A stretch of 64,000 nucleotides of DNA from Halomonas alkaliantarctica (GTDB lineage Bacteria > Pseudomonadota > Gammaproteobacteria > Pseudomonadales > Halomonadaceae): the NCBI RefSeq assembly GCF_029854215.1, contig NZ_CP122961.1, forward strand, positions 3,348,001-3,412,000. The letters run 5' to 3'. This document shows, piece after piece, positions 10,138 to 20,686 of this stretch. Each line of letters begins with the position of its first letter. Within the stretch, counting starts at the first letter, position 1. The translations under genes were made by a program, and so were the position numbers. The notes beneath the pieces were generated by a model that was given only the letters and a program-made list of their open reading frames with translations, was not told the DNA's origin and did no database searches.

Positions 10138-11601
10138 ATGCTGACGTTGATTTGCCGACATTTTGTAGCCTTTGCTGGCGCTTATTATGCGCTGATCGCG
10201 ATTACGCTACTGTCCCTAGTACCGACGCTCTCTCTGGTTCCTCCCGGCGAGCATCTTACGCAGATCACTGCAAAAGATTTTATTACCGTACACACCCGCA
10301 ACACGCCCACCACTTATTACGAAGGTCGCCAAGGCCCTACCGGCTTTGAGTACGAGCTAATGCACCGCTTTGCCGACTACCTGGGGGTGAGCCTTAACCT
10401 TAACGCCCGCCATCACCCCGAGAGCGTGCTCCCGGCGGTACGCGAAAGCGGCGACCTGGGCGCGGCGGCACTACCGCTTTTACCCGCGCCCTCCGGTATC
10501 CACTACACTCGGCCGATTATTCAGATGCAGCCGCTGGTGGTATACCGGCGCGGCCTGAATGGTATTAGCGAGCCGAGCGACCTGGTCGGCCTGGAGCTTG
10601 GTACGCTTAGCGAAGCGGGCACCAGCGAAGCACTACGCGACCTGCAGCGTCGCCATCCAACATTGAGCTGGAAAGAGTCCCATGAGCTGGAGGTCGCCGA
10701 ACTGCTGGCCCGGGTTGAGAACGGCACGCTGGACGCTGCGGTTATTTTTGAACATCAGTTTCGTTTAAACAGGCTGTTTTTCCCCAACGTTGAGCGCGGT
10801 TTTATCCTCGGCGACCCGCTCTCCATGGTGTGGGCGGTGCCCAGTGGCCGCGGCTTAGGGTTACTGGAAGCCGCCAATCGCTTCCTCCAGGACCTTCAGG
10901 AAAGCGGCACACTGGATCGGCTGGTCAGTCGTTACTTTGGCCATGACGACTACTTGGAGTATGTAGGCACCCGTACTTTTCTTGATCACCTGGATGCGCG
11001 TTTACCCCGCTACACTGAGCTATTCCAGCAGTCTGCACAAGAAACGGGGTTTGATTGGAAGCTACTCGCTGCTGTGGGCTACCAGGAGTCTCACTGGGAT
11101 CCAGATGCTGTATCGCCGACTGGGGTGCGAGGCCTGATGATGTTGACCAACCCCACTGCGAGTGAAATGGACATTGCTGACCGTACCGACCCCGCACAGA
11201 GTATTGATGGTGGCTCCCGCTACTTACGAAGCATTAAAGACCGCTTACCGGAAAGCATTACCGGTGATGACCGCCTGTTTATGGCCATGGCGGCCTACAA
11301 TGTGGGCCTCGGGCATTTATACGACGCGCGCAAGATTGCTGAAATGCGCGGCGGCGACCCCGATAGCTGGGAAGATGTGCGCGCTGCGCTACCGTTACTG
11401 CAGCAGCGGGAGTGGCATAGCCAGACGCGTCACGGCTATGCGCGCGGTGGAGAGCCGGTTATATACGTACGCAATATCCGCCGCTACTACGAAATGATTA
11501 AGTATGTTGAGCGCAGCCGCCAGCAGTTTTTCCAACTAGAACAAACGGCTGTCAACGATGATCCGCTGCTATTGTTCGAGCTTGTACCGCCGCTTAATTA
11601 A
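10138..11601 (+). CDS. mltF: Membrane-bound lytic murein transglycosylase F
   Basis: MltF cleaves the MurNAc-GlcNAc bond of peptidoglycan with formation of 1,6-anhydromuramic ends. The 487-residue protein has an N-terminal hydrophobic export or anchor segment (about residues 8-35). A solute-binding-protein-like (ABC-type) domain follows to about residue 270 ([18 protein letters not shown]). The catalytic SLT domain then contains GYQESHWDP, with Glu317 as the expected acid catalyst, and RGLMMLT and [10 protein letters not shown]. This two-domain order is diagnostic for MltF as opposed to other transglycosylases. The ATG at 10138 has only a weak ribosome-binding site. It is convergent with tadA. 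Confidence 0.93.
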   Translation: MLTLICRHFVAFAGAYYALIAITLLSLVPTLSLVPPGEHLTQITAKDFITVHTRNTPTTYYEGRQGPTGFEYELMHRFADYLGVSLNLNARHHPESVLPAVRESGDLGAAALPLLPAPSGIHYTRPIIQMQPLVVYRRGLNGISEPSDLVGLELGTLSEAGTSEALRDLQRRHPTLSWKESHELEVAELLARVENGTLDAAVIFEHQFRLNRLFFPNVERGFILGDPLSMVWAVPSGRGLGLLEAANRFLQDLQESGTLDRLVSRYFGHDDYLEYVGTRTFLDHLDARLPRYTELFQQSAQETGFDWKLLAAVGYQESHWDPDAVSPTGVRGLMMLTNPTASEMDIADRTDPAQSIDGGSRYLRSIKDRLPESITGDDRLFMAMAAYNVGLGHLYDARKIAEMRGGDPDSWEDVRAALPLLQQREWHSQTRHGYARGGEPVIYVRNIRRYYEMIKYVERSRQQFFQLEQTAVNDDPLLLFELVPPLN

Positions 11602-11653
11602 AAGCCTCCTGTCACCTACCCACTTCACTGACCCGTTACCCGCCTGCGGATAG

Positions 11654-12205
<552 letters not shown>

Positions 12206-12234
12206 TTATAGAGACAGCCGCAAGGATACCGAGA

Positions 12235-13053
12235 ATGACAGACGCGCTGAACAAACTGGTAGCGTTACTGGAGCTAGAAACACTGGAAGAAACACTATTT
12301 CGTGGTCAGAGCCAGGATCTAGGCTTTCCCCAGCTCTATGGTGGTCAGGTACTCGGCCAGGCGCTTGCGGCAGCTGCGCGCACCGTAGACAACGAGCGAC
12401 GCCCGCACTCTCAGCACGGTTACTTTCTGCGCCCCGGTGACCCACATCGCCCCGTTGTCTATCAAGTGGATACCATTCGCGACGGCGGCAGCTTTACTAC
12501 CCGACGCGTTACCGCCATTCAAAAAGGCCGTCCGATCTTCTTCTGCAGCGCCTCCTTTCAAAGCGAAGAGGCGAGCTTTAGCCATCAGCGTGCAATGCCG
12601 GAGGTACCGATACCCGAAGCGTTAATCGAGAGCGGCGAGGTCAAGCACGACCGCTTTCCCGGTCACCCGATTGAGTTCTTGCATCTACCCGGCAACCCCG
12701 ATAACGGCACGCCTGTCGGCCAATGCTTATGGTTTCGTCTTTCCGGCACGCTGCCAGACGACCCAGCATTGCACCGCCACTTGCTCTCTTACGCCTCAGA
12801 CTTCAACCTGCTGACCACCAGCCTGATTTTCCACGGCATTGAGTACCGAGATCCCAAGCTGCGCATCGCCAGCCTTGACCATGCCCTGTGGCTCCACCAG
12901 GACACCCGCCTGGATGACTGGCTGCTGTACGTTATCGATTCACCCTGGGCAGGCGGCGCCCGCGGGCTGGCGCGGGGGCATATTTACAGCCGCGATGGCC
13001 GCTTAGTGGCCTCCACTGCTCAGGAAGGGCTAACGCGCTATTCACAAGACTAA
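12235..13053 (+). CDS. tesB: Acyl-CoA thioesterase II
   Basis: TesB hydrolyses medium- and long-chain acyl-CoA to free fatty acid and CoA. The 272-residue product has the double-hotdog fold sequence features: LFRGQSQDLGFPQLYGGQVLGQAL near the N-terminus, then HSQHGYFLRPGDP, GGSFTTRRVTAIQ and FFCSASFQ. The second hotdog has FNLLTTSLIFHG, ASLDHALWLHQ and GGARGLARGHIYSRDG, with the conserved Asp of SLDHALW. The ATG at 12235 is chosen for its AAGGA eight bases upstream; a start at 12157 would add 26 residues not expected in the family. It is divergent from tadA and convergent with maeB. Confidence 0.95.
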   Translation: MTDALNKLVALLELETLEETLFRGQSQDLGFPQLYGGQVLGQALAAAARTVDNERRPHSQHGYFLRPGDPHRPVVYQVDTIRDGGSFTTRRVTAIQKGRPIFFCSASFQSEEASFSHQRAMPEVPIPEALIESGEVKHDRFPGHPIEFLHLPGNPDNGTPVGQCLWFRLSGTLPDDPALHRHLLSYASDFNLLTTSLIFHGIEYRDPKLRIASLDHALWLHQDTRLDDWLLYVIDSPWAGGARGLARGHIYSRDGRLVASTAQEGLTRYSQD

Positions 13054-13067
13054 CGAGGCAACCTTTC

Positions 13068-13101
13068 AAAACACTTACGCCCGCGAGTAGCGGGCGTAAG
13101 T
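13068..13101 (-). terminator. Rho-independent terminator of the malic enzyme gene
   Basis: A perfect 12-bp stem (ACTTACGCCCGC, loop of 5) is followed on the minus strand by GTTTTG. It sits just past the malic enzyme stop and also faces the end of the convergent tesB. Confidence 0.75.
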
Positions 13102-13120
13102 CAGCGAATAAACTAGGAGC

Positions 13121-14392
13121 TTAGCCACCGTAGACGTCGTTAATTGACTGCAAAGGGTAGTGCGCCGGGAAAGGCTTACGCGCGACACCAGAATCAACCG
13201 CGGCTTGCGCCACTGCCGAAGAGACCCTTGCCAGCAGGCGAATATCGACCGGCGTGGGAATGATGTACTCGCGGCCAAAACTCATCTCGGTGCGCTCGTA
13301 GGCGTCCAACACTTCCTGGGGCACCGGCTCGCGGGCAAGGTCTTTTAGTGCGTGAACCGCGGCCAGCTTCATCTCTTCATTAATGCGGGTGGCACGAACA
13401 TCCAAAGCGCCGCGGAAGATAAACGGGAAGCCCAGCACGTTGTTGACCTGGTTTGGGAAGTCAGAACGGCCAGTCGCCATAATCACATCCGGACGTACTT
13501 CGCGGGCAACGTCAGGATGAATTTCCGGATCAGGGTTGGTGCAGGCAAAAATCACCGGATCAGGCGCCATTTTCTTTACCTGATCAGCGGAGAGCAGCCC
13601 TGGGCCTGACAGGCCGATAAAGACGTCAGCGTTGTCAATGGCATCGTCTAAGGTGCGCATTTCAGTATCGCGGGCGAACTCGGCCTTATACTCGTTGATG
13701 CCTTCGCGATCGGTGTGAATAACGCCACGCCTATCCAGCATCACTAAGTTCTCTTTACGAGCACCACAAGAGATCAGCAGGCGCATACAGGCAATGGCCG
13801 CCGCACCAGCGCCCATGCAAACAATCTTAACGTTTTCAATTTTTTTGCCAGTGATATCCAAGGCATTGAGCATGCCTGCCGCAGTGACAATCGCAGTGCC
13901 GTGCTGGTCATCGTGGAAGACCGGGATACTACAGCGCTCAATCAGCGCTTTCTCAATTTCAAAACACTCCGGTGCCTTGATGTCTTCAAGATTGATGCCG
14001 CCCCAGGTATCGGCAATGCGCGCAACGGTGTCGATAAACGCCTGCGGGCTCTCCGCATCCACTTCGATATCCACAGAGTTAATGCCAGCAAAGCACTTAA
14101 ACAGTACGCCTTTACCTTCCATAACGGGCTTGCTGGCCAGTGGGCCAAGGTTACCCAGGCCCAGAATAGCGCTGCCATCGGTAATGACGGCGACCAGATT
14201 CCCCTTGCCAGTATAGCGGTAAGCATTTTCCGCATCCCTGGCGATTTCAAGTACTGGCTCAGCCACGCCAGGGCTATACGCCAACGCCAAATCCCGTGCT
14301 GTCGCGGTGGGCTTGGTCAACTCCACCGAAAGCTTACCGGGGATCGGTTTCGCGTGATAATCCAAAGCAGCCTGCTTATTTGCATCCGTCAT
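13121..14392 (-). CDS. maeB: Malic enzyme, short form (malate to pyruvate + CO2)
   Basis: This enzyme oxidatively decarboxylates malate, supplying pyruvate and reduced cofactor. The 423-residue protein has the N-terminal malic domain (AYSPGVAEPV, TDGSAILGLGNLGPLASKPVMEGK, FHDDQHGTAIV). The Rossmann domain follows (VKIVCMGAGAAAIACMRLL, FACTNPDPEI, ATGRSDFPNQVNNVLGFPFIFRGALD). It lacks the phosphotransacetylase-like C-terminal domain of the 759-residue E. coli MaeB, resembling instead the 420-residue enzyme found at this locus in pseudomonads. Cofactor choice (NADP or NAD) cannot be settled by eye, so the symbol is provisional. The start ATG at 14392 removes a 24-residue hydrophobic extension unlike the family. 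Confidence 0.9.
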   Translation of the reverse strand: MTDANKQAALDYHAKPIPGKLSVELTKPTATARDLALAYSPGVAEPVLEIARDAENAYRYTGKGNLVAVITDGSAILGLGNLGPLASKPVMEGKGVLFKCFAGINSVDIEVDAESPQAFIDTVARIADTWGGINLEDIKAPECFEIEKALIERCSIPVFHDDQHGTAIVTAAGMLNALDITGKKIENVKIVCMGAGAAAIACMRLLISCGARKENLVMLDRRGVIHTDREGINEYKAEFARDTEMRTLDDAIDNADVFIGLSGPGLLSADQVKKMAPDPVIFACTNPDPEIHPDVAREVRPDVIMATGRSDFPNQVNNVLGFPFIFRGALDVRATRINEEMKLAAVHALKDLAREPVPQEVLDAYERTEMSFGREYIIPTPVDIRLLARVSSAVAQAAVDSGVARKPFPAHYPLQSINDVYGG

Positions 14393-14734
14393 GGTCAGAG
14401 TCCAGTCAACATAAAGTAGATAAGTCGTTTCAGAATATACAAAAAACCATAGCGCCTCAAGCACGCTGTCAACTTACAACAAAACGCCCGTTTAACTGAT
14501 TTTTCCCTTCACATTCGTCACTTTTAGCCACCATTTGTAGAAAATCATGCAAACATAGCTCACCCGATAACGCTTTACTTATTGCTGCAACACAGCATTT
14601 ATGGAAAAATTTTCCACATACAGTTCATCCAGCAAACATATCCGTTAACAAAAAACCCACGCCGGGGCGTGGGTTTTGCGCGAGCGTCGCCTGATGTGAA
14701 CAGGCCTGCTGGCGATATGGCTATCCGACTGGGA
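14393..14734. other. Intergenic region between malic enzyme and rpmE
   Basis: These 342 bases hold no gene that I can support. They contain the rpmE terminator (14650-14677). They also contain an AT-rich stretch upstream of the malic enzyme, with a perfect 15-bp dyad TGGAAAA-A-TTTTCCA at 14602-14616 that could be a regulator site. The malic enzyme promoter must lie here. Confidence 0.6.
14650..14677 (-). terminator. Rho-independent terminator of rpmE
   Basis: The stem is AAAACCCACGC paired with GCGTGGGTTTT around a four-base loop. On the minus strand it runs into a tract of six T's. It lies 58 bases past the rpmE stop. Confidence 0.85.
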
Positions 14735-14950
14735 TTAGCCGCGCTTAACAGCAGCGCCGAAACGCTTGTTGAAGCGCTCTACGCGGCCACCAGTGGTCGC
14801 TTGTTTCTGCTTGCCGGTGTAGAACGGGTGGCAGTTGGAGCACACGTCCAAAGAGAAGTCCTGACCAGAGGTCGAACCTACTTGGAAGGTGGCGCCGCAA
14901 GAGCAATTGGCGGTGACCGTGTTGTAATTCGGGTGAATACCTTGTCTCAT
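14735..14950 (-). CDS. rpmE: 50S ribosomal protein bL31, zinc-binding form
   Basis: bL31 binds the large subunit and bridges to the 30S head. The 71-residue protein begins [22 protein letters not shown] and ends KRG. It keeps four cysteines (CSC and CSNC), so it is the zinc-containing C+ form, not the Zur-regulated RpmE2 paralogue. The ATG at 14950 has GAGG six bases upstream; the longer open frame to 15004 is not supported by the family. It has its own terminator. The divergent neighbour is priA, as in other gammaproteobacteria where priA and rpmE stand back to back. Confidence 0.97.
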   Translation of the reverse strand: MRQGIHPNYNTVTANCSCGATFQVGSTSGQDFSLDVCSNCHPFYTGKQKQATTGGRVERFNKRFGAAVKRG

Positions 14951-15134
14951 TTCGAGCCTCACGAAGCTATATGCCGCCACCTGATCTCGTGCCAGGTACC
15001 GCATAAGGGTTTGGAAAAAACGACTAACCGGTTAGCCGCTCTGTCGTTACGATAGGTCTTTATAAATAGATCGATAAAGATCGTTAGGATTCAGAGCGGT
15101 CGCATATTCTAGCAAAACTAACGCCGGAGGCCAA

Positions 15135-17405
15135 TTGGCTGACTCTTTTTCTTCGCAGGCATACTCTCAAAGACAGTCTCAAAGACCCTCTCAAGCACTC
15201 TACCATGTGCTTAAAGTAGCCCTGCCCTCGCCGCTGCGCCGTCTGTTCGACTACTTGCCGTCCAGGGAAGTGCCCCCCTACGGCTGGCAGCCGGGGCTAC
15301 GAGTGCGGGTGCCCTTTGGGCGTCGCGAAGTCGTCGGCGTGGTCGTCGAAATAGCCGACCACAGCGACCTCCCGCGCAGCCAGTTGCGTAACATCAGTGA
15401 AGCGCTGGATGATGCTCCGTTGCCGGAAGATTGGCTGTGGATATGCCGCTTTGCCGCTCGTTACTATCAGCATAGCCTAGGCGATACCCTGCACCACGCC
15501 ATGCCCGCGCGGCTACGCCAAGGGCACCCCATGGCGGGTCGCACCCAAACCCTCTGGTTTGTCCAAGGCGAAGGCGCAGAAGACATACTCAGCCGAGCGC
15601 CCAAGCAAGCCGAGCTGTATGAACTGCTGCGCCAGCACCCTCATGGGTTACCTGGCCGTGCGGTTAGCGCCCACGGTTTTGCCCGCGACCAGCTACTAGC
15701 GCTGGAGAAGAAAGGCCTGGCATCCAGCCAGGAGCACATCCTCACTGCTCCTACACCCGCCAACGGAAACTTACTGGCAACACCGGCCCTGCCGCTTAAC
15801 CGTGAACAGGCGACGGTGCTGGCCGCACTGCATGAGAGGCTCGATGGCTACCACCCCTGCTTACTCGAGGGTGTCACCGGCAGCGGCAAAACAGAAGTCT
15901 ACCTGCAGCTTATTGAAGCCGTCGCCGCCAAGGGCAAGCAGTCGCTGGTACTGGTACCGGAAATTGGCTTAACGCCCCAGACGCTTGCCCGCTTTAGAAG
16001 CCGCTTTCGGGTTCCCGTGGTAGCGCTGCACTCAGGCCTCACCGACCCCGAACGGCTGGATGTGTGGGAAGCCGCTGCCAGCGGCCGGGCGCTCATTATC
16101 ATCGGCACCCGCTCGGCGATTTTCACCCCGCTGGCCAACCCCGGCGCAATTATTGTCGATGAAGAGCACGACGGCTCCTACAAACAGCACGACGGTTTGC
16201 GTTACCACGCCCGCGATTTAGCCGTGGTGCGAGCCCATTACCACAAAATCCCGCTGCTGATGGGCAGTGCCACCCCCTCCCTGGAGAGCCTGCATCAGGC
16301 GCTTAGCGGCGCATACCGCCATCTCCGTCTGACTCAGCGCCCCAGCCAGCACCCGCCAGCCAAGCTGGAGCTGATCGATCTGCGCCACCAGCGTCGCCAG
16401 GGAGGGCTGCTTCCTGGCGCCATCAAGGCTATCAAAAGCACCTTGAGCGCTGGCAAGCAGGTGCTGATTTTTATCAACCGGCGCGGCTTTGCACCAACGC
16501 TTGCCTGCCACGCCTGCGGCTGGATCGCCGATTGCAATCAGTGTGACGCGCGCATGACGCTACACCGCCAGCCTCCCTTACTGGCTTGCCACCACTGCGA
16601 TAGCCGCCGCGCCCTGCCCGATGCCTGCCCCGAGTGCGGCAGCGGCGACCTGCGCGCCCTGGGTAGTGGTACAGAACGTACCGAAGAGACGCTGCAAACG
16701 CTGTTCCCGAAAACTACCATCTACCGCATCGACCGCGACAGCACGCGGCGTAAAGATAGCTTTGAACAGGTACTCAAAGAGATACACCGGGGTGAACCCT
16801 GTGTATTGGTCGGCACCCAAATGCTCGCCAAGGGCCACCATTTACCCCACGTCACACTTGTCGTGGTCGTCAATGCCGACGGCGGCCTCTACGCCGCTGA
16901 CTTTCGCGCCCTGGAGCACAGCGCCCAACTACTTGAGCAGGTGGCGGGCCGTGCCGGTCGCGCCGCCCACCCAGGCCGAGTGCTGGTGCAAACCCTGCAT
17001 CCCGACGACCCTCACTTAGGCCAGTTGGCTGAGCATGGCTACGGGGCGCTGGCGCGCAATATGCTGGAAGAAAGGCGCATTTCCCAACTGCCCCCGTTCT
17101 GTTTTATGGCGCTGCTACGCATCGAAAGCCCAAAAGAGGAGGCCGCTTTGGCCATGGCGCAACAGGCCGCCCAGGCTCTGCGCCAGTGGTTAAAAGAGAC
17201 CGATGTAGCCACCCGCTGCCTGGGGCCGGTGCCCGCCCCAATGGAAAGACGCCAGAACCGCTACCATTTACACGTTATGCTGACAGCACATAAACGCAGC
17301 CAACTGCACCCGGCCGTTAGCTGGCTGGTGCAGTGGCTTGAAGCCAATCGCGAGGCACGCAAGGTACGCTGGTCGATTGATATCGACCCGCAAACCCTCG
17401 CTTAG
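15135..17405 (+). CDS. priA: Primosomal protein N' (PriA helicase)
   Basis: PriA recognises stalled or recombined forks and reloads DnaB, acting as a 3'-to-5' SF2 helicase. The 756-residue product has the 3' DNA-binding N-terminus (VALPSPLRRLFDYLP, VRVPFGRREVVGVV). Walker A is GVTGSGKTEVYLQ, followed by the DEEH box (VDEEHDGSYKQHDG) and GSATPSLES. The zinc-binding insert has CHACGW, CNQC, CHHC and CPECG. The C-terminal helicase motifs are VLVGTQMLAKGHH and LEQVAGRAGRA. The start is a TTG at 15135 preceded four bases away by GGAGG; no in-frame ATG occurs until well inside the conserved domain. It is divergent from rpmE and followed by argS. Confidence 0.96.
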   Translation: MADSFSSQAYSQRQSQRPSQALYHVLKVALPSPLRRLFDYLPSREVPPYGWQPGLRVRVPFGRREVVGVVVEIADHSDLPRSQLRNISEALDDAPLPEDWLWICRFAARYYQHSLGDTLHHAMPARLRQGHPMAGRTQTLWFVQGEGAEDILSRAPKQAELYELLRQHPHGLPGRAVSAHGFARDQLLALEKKGLASSQEHILTAPTPANGNLLATPALPLNREQATVLAALHERLDGYHPCLLEGVTGSGKTEVYLQLIEAVAAKGKQSLVLVPEIGLTPQTLARFRSRFRVPVVALHSGLTDPERLDVWEAAASGRALIIIGTRSAIFTPLANPGAIIVDEEHDGSYKQHDGLRYHARDLAVVRAHYHKIPLLMGSATPSLESLHQALSGAYRHLRLTQRPSQHPPAKLELIDLRHQRRQGGLLPGAIKAIKSTLSAGKQVLIFINRRGFAPTLACHACGWIADCNQCDARMTLHRQPPLLACHHCDSRRALPDACPECGSGDLRALGSGTERTEETLQTLFPKTTIYRIDRDSTRRKDSFEQVLKEIHRGEPCVLVGTQMLAKGHHLPHVTLVVVVNADGGLYAADFRALEHSAQLLEQVAGRAGRAAHPGRVLVQTLHPDDPHLGQLAEHGYGALARNMLEERRISQLPPFCFMALLRIESPKEEAALAMAQQAAQALRQWLKETDVATRCLGPVPAPMERRQNRYHLHVMLTAHKRSQLHPAVSWLVQWLEANREARKVRWSIDIDPQTLA

Positions 17406-17539
17406 CGCTTATCTCTTGGCACTTGTTTAGCAACACGCCTTTGAAACTGCGGCTCAATTGCCGATAATAGCCGCTTTGCCGACGCACCTTTACTGCTGCG
17501 CGTTAGCACACGCCGCCACAGACGTAACCGGATACCTAC

Positions 17540-19225
17540 ATGAAAGACACGATAGTTTCTCTGCTCGAAGGCGCGGTCACCGCGCTCAAGCACCAAGGCG
17601 TGCTGCCAAACGACCTTCAGCCCACCATCAAAGTGGATCCTACCAAAGACAAGGCCCACGGCGATTACGCCACCAATTTGGCGCTGATGTTGGCCAAACC
17701 GGCAGGCAAAAATCCGCGTGAACTAGCCAACGCGCTGGTCGCAGCGCTACCCGAAAGCGACGCTATCCAAAAAACCGAAATTGCGGGCCCCGGGTTTATC
17801 AACTTTTTCGCCGCCGCCGATGCCGCCGCGCAAATCGTTGCCCAGGTGCTCGACTGCGGCGACACCTTTGGCCGCAGCATGGTGGGCAAAGGTGAGAAGG
17901 TTCAGGTCGAGTTCGTTTCCGCCAACCCCACCGGCCCGCTGCACGTAGGTCATGGTCGTGGCGCAGCGATTGGCGACTGCCTATGCCGCCTGCTCGAAGC
18001 CACCGGTTTTGATGTCACCCGCGAGTTCTACTACAACGACGCTGGCGCCCAGATCGCCAACCTGGCGCGCTCGGTACAAGCCCGGGTAAAAGGCTTAGGC
18101 CCTGACGATGATAGCTGGCCCGAAGACGGCTATCGCGGCGAGTACATTGTCGATGTCGCCAACGACTACCTGGCAGGCAAAACGGTCAGTGCCGATGACC
18201 GCGAAGTCACCGCCAAAAAAGACCCAGATGATTTAGACGCCATCCAAGATTTTGCCGTGGCGTGGCTGCGTCGCGAACAAGATCTGGATCTAAAAGCCTT
18301 CGGTGTGGAGTTTGACGTCTATTTCCTAGAGTCCTCACTCTATGAAGATGGCAAAGTGGACGCCACCGTTGAGAAGCTGGTGAAGGCGGGCCACACCTAT
18401 GAAGAAGATGGCGCCATGTGGCTACGCACCACCGACTTCGGTGATGATAAAGACCGCGTGATGCGCAAACAGGACGGTGGCTACACCTACTTTCTGCCCG
18501 ATGTGGCCTACCACTTGGACAAATGGCAACGCGGTTTCAAAACCGTGATCAACGAACAGGGCGCCGACCACCACTCCACCGTCACCCGCGTGCGCGCCGG
18601 TTTGCAGGCGCTGGAAGTGGGCATTCCCAAAGGCTGGCCCGACTATGTGCTCCACCAGATGGTCATGGTCACCCGTTCTGGCGTCGAGGTAAAACTATCC
18701 AAACGCGCGGGCAGCTACGTCACCGTGCGCGACCTGATCGACGAAGTGGGCCGCGACGCCACGCGCTTCTTCCTCGCCGCCCGCCGCGCCGACTCCCAGC
18801 TCACTTTTGATATCGACCTGGCCCGCTCCCAGTCGAATGACAACCCGGTCTACTACATCCAGTACGCCCACGCCCGGGTCTGCAGCATGCTGCGTAAAGC
18901 CCAGGATGCCGACCAGCCGTTTGATCATGCCCTGGCACTGGCCAACCTGGCGTTATTGGACAGCGACCAGGAGAAAGCCGTACTTAATCGGCTAGCGCGC
19001 TTCCCTGAAGTCGTGGAAACCGCCGCCAGAAACCGCGAGCCCCAGCAGGTTGCCCAGTATTTGCTCGACCTTTCCGGCGACTTCCACACCTGCTATAACG
19101 CTGTCAAAGTGATGGTCGATGACGACACCCTGCGCAATACGCGTCTGGCGCTGGGCCTCGCCACCCGTCAAGTGCTACGCAACGGGCTTGATTTAATGGG
19201 GGTTAGCGCCCCAGAGGAGATGTAA
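17540..19225 (+). CDS. argS: Arginyl-tRNA synthetase
   Basis: ArgS charges tRNA-Arg. The 561-residue class I synthetase has the ArgS-specific N-terminal Add-1 domain, then the HIGH-like signature ([18 protein letters not shown], about residue 131). The KMSKS-equivalent is degenerate, [11 protein letters not shown], as allowed in ArgS. The DALR anticodon-binding domain is at the C-terminus, ending [11 protein letters not shown]. Length is normal for the family. The ATG at 17540 is about 134 bases past priA. The SPOR-domain gene follows only 3 bases after its stop, so the two are very probably co-transcribed. Confidence 0.97.
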   Translation: MKDTIVSLLEGAVTALKHQGVLPNDLQPTIKVDPTKDKAHGDYATNLALMLAKPAGKNPRELANALVAALPESDAIQKTEIAGPGFINFFAAADAAAQIVAQVLDCGDTFGRSMVGKGEKVQVEFVSANPTGPLHVGHGRGAAIGDCLCRLLEATGFDVTREFYYNDAGAQIANLARSVQARVKGLGPDDDSWPEDGYRGEYIVDVANDYLAGKTVSADDREVTAKKDPDDLDAIQDFAVAWLRREQDLDLKAFGVEFDVYFLESSLYEDGKVDATVEKLVKAGHTYEEDGAMWLRTTDFGDDKDRVMRKQDGGYTYFLPDVAYHLDKWQRGFKTVINEQGADHHSTVTRVRAGLQALEVGIPKGWPDYVLHQMVMVTRSGVEVKLSKRAGSYVTVRDLIDEVGRDATRFFLAARRADSQLTFDIDLARSQSNDNPVYYIQYAHARVCSMLRKAQDADQPFDHALALANLALLDSDQEKAVLNRLARFPEVVETAARNREPQQVAQYLLDLSGDFHTCYNAVKVMVDDDTLRNTRLALGLATRQVLRNGLDLMGVSAPEEM

Positions 19226-19228
19226 GCA

Positions 19229-19963
19229 ATGGCTAGCCCGCGCAAAAAACCCGCCCCCCGCCGCGGAGCCACCTCGCAGCGCAAGTCCAACCGCAGCTCA
19301 GGCGGCGGCTTTCGCCTACCCGGTTGGCTGTGGGGCCTTGCCGGCATGGCAGCTGGCTTCTTTCTGGCTCAGCACCAGCACGGCACCGCCCCCTGGCAAG
19401 AGCAGAGCGAAGCGCCTCAAGCCACTGTGATGCCCAAACCCTCGGGTAGCGAAGAGCGCGCCGCCGCTCGGGAAACCGAGGAAGCCGCCGAGCCGTCCAT
19501 GCCAACGTTTGAGTTTTATACCCTGCTGCCTGAAACCGAGGTCATTGCCCCCGGCGTCACGCTGCCGTCAAGCGTAGTGCGCCCAGAGGCTCCTGAACAA
19601 ACAGCCGATAGCGATGCAGCCACGGACGCCGCAGGCGATGACCCCATTGCCCAAGTCATCGCCGCCAATACCCGGCCTGAAGACCAGGTCTCAGCGGCCC
19701 AGAAAAATGAGGCAGCTACCAATACCCCAGGGCGCTATATGCTTCAGGCGGCCTCATTTCGAGAGGCAAGCGACGCCGAGCAGTTGCGCGGCCGACTGCG
19801 CAATTTAAGCCTGCTGGCGGAAATCAGCGAAGTACAGGCGGATGGCAATACCTGGCACCGGGTACAAGTGGGGCCTTACGAGGACACCCGGGAGCTGAAC
19901 CGCGCCCAGGACTTAATGAATACCCAAGGTATCGAGCCCCTGCTTATTCAACTGCAAAACTAA
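19229..19963 (+). CDS. SPOR-domain, FtsN-like membrane protein
   Basis: The 244-residue protein has a short, strongly basic cytoplasmic N-terminus (RKKPAPRRG). One membrane span follows at about residues 31-47 (LPGWLWGLAGMAAGFFLAQ), then a long acidic, Pro/Ala-rich periplasmic linker. A C-terminal SPOR domain (about residues 168-244: RYMLQAASFREASDAEQLR, WHRVQVGPYED) should bind denuded glycan strands at the septum. This topology is that of FtsN, and the same slot between argS and hslV holds an FtsN-like gene in Pseudomonas. The essential short FtsN motif that activates FtsA/FtsQLB cannot be identified with confidence, so I leave the symbol blank. A GGAG nine bases before the ATG lies within the end of argS. 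Confidence 0.85.
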   Translation: MASPRKKPAPRRGATSQRKSNRSSGGGFRLPGWLWGLAGMAAGFFLAQHQHGTAPWQEQSEAPQATVMPKPSGSEERAAARETEEAAEPSMPTFEFYTLLPETEVIAPGVTLPSSVVRPEAPEQTADSDAATDAAGDDPIAQVIAANTRPEDQVSAAQKNEAATNTPGRYMLQAASFREASDAEQLRGRLRNLSLLAEISEVQADGNTWHRVQVGPYEDTRELNRAQDLMNTQGIEPLLIQLQN

Positions 19964-19983
19964 TATTCCCTCCTGGAATACCC

Positions 19984-20020
19984 TGCGGGCGGTTGATTTT
20001 TTATCAGCCGCCCGCATTTT
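19984..20020 (+). terminator. Rho-independent terminator after the SPOR gene
   Basis: The stem TGCGGGCGGTTGAT pairs with ATCAGCCGCCCGCA around a TTTTT loop with one mismatch. TTTTG follows. It separates the argS-SPOR unit from hslVU. Confidence 0.85.
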
Positions 20021-20101
20021 GTTGTGAATGCTTAAACAATGGCCGCTTGATGAGTGGCCTGCCAGTCATCGGGAGCGAGCCTCCCCCAAGGAGTTATCTC
20101 C

Positions 20102-20635
20102 ATGACCACTATTGTCTCCGTTCGTCGTGGTAACCAGGTCGCCCTCGCTGGCGACGGCCAAGTATCGCTGGGCAATACCGTAATGAAGGGTAACGCCAGC
20201 AAAGTTCGCCGCCTTTACCGCGGCAAGGTACTGGCCGGGTTTGCGGGTGGCACGGCGGATGCGTTCACCCTGTTTGAGCGCTTTGAAGCACAGCTGGAAA
20301 AGTACCAGGGCCATTTGACCAAGGCTGCTGTCGAGCTTGCCAAAGATTGGCGCACCGACCGGGCGCTGCGCCGCTTGGAAGCACTGCTCGCCGTCGCCGA
20401 TCACAGCGCCTCACTGATCATTACCGGCAACGGCGATGTGGTCGAACCCGAGCGCGGCATTATTGCCATTGGCTCTGGCGGTAACTTCGCCCAGGCCAGC
20501 GCTCGAGCGCTACTGGAAAACACCGAGCTATCGGCGCGTGAAATTACCGAGAAGTCGCTTTCGATCGCTGGTGATATCTGTGTATTCACCAACCACCACG
20601 TGACCCTCGAAGAGCTGTCGATTGACGATCGCTAA
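20102..20635 (+). CDS. hslV: ATP-dependent protease subunit HslV
   Basis: HslV (ClpQ) is the proteasome-like peptidase that partners the HslU unfoldase. The 177-residue product starts [10 protein letters not shown], so removal of Met exposes the catalytic N-terminal Thr. It also has [20 protein letters not shown] and [22 protein letters not shown], the usual family blocks, and ends ELSIDDR. The ATG at 20102 is chosen over 20054 because AAGGAG lies seven bases before it and because the mature Thr must be at position 2. It is followed after 51 bases by hslU. In E. coli the pair is heat-shock regulated; I found no convincing sigma-32 promoter here. Confidence 0.97.
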   Translation: MTTIVSVRRGNQVALAGDGQVSLGNTVMKGNASKVRRLYRGKVLAGFAGGTADAFTLFERFEAQLEKYQGHLTKAAVELAKDWRTDRALRRLEALLAVADHSASLIITGNGDVVEPERGIIAIGSGGNFAQASARALLENTELSAREITEKSLSIAGDICVFTNHHVTLEELSIDDR

Positions 20636-20686
20636 TTCACTCACGCGATCTTCAAACGCCGCTCACTGCACACTAAGGTTACTTAT

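Noticed and set aside
20040..20101. Possible sigma-32 promoter before hslV (CTTGATG)
   Set aside because: The downstream CCCCAT-like element is not convincing at any allowed spacing, so I do not call it.
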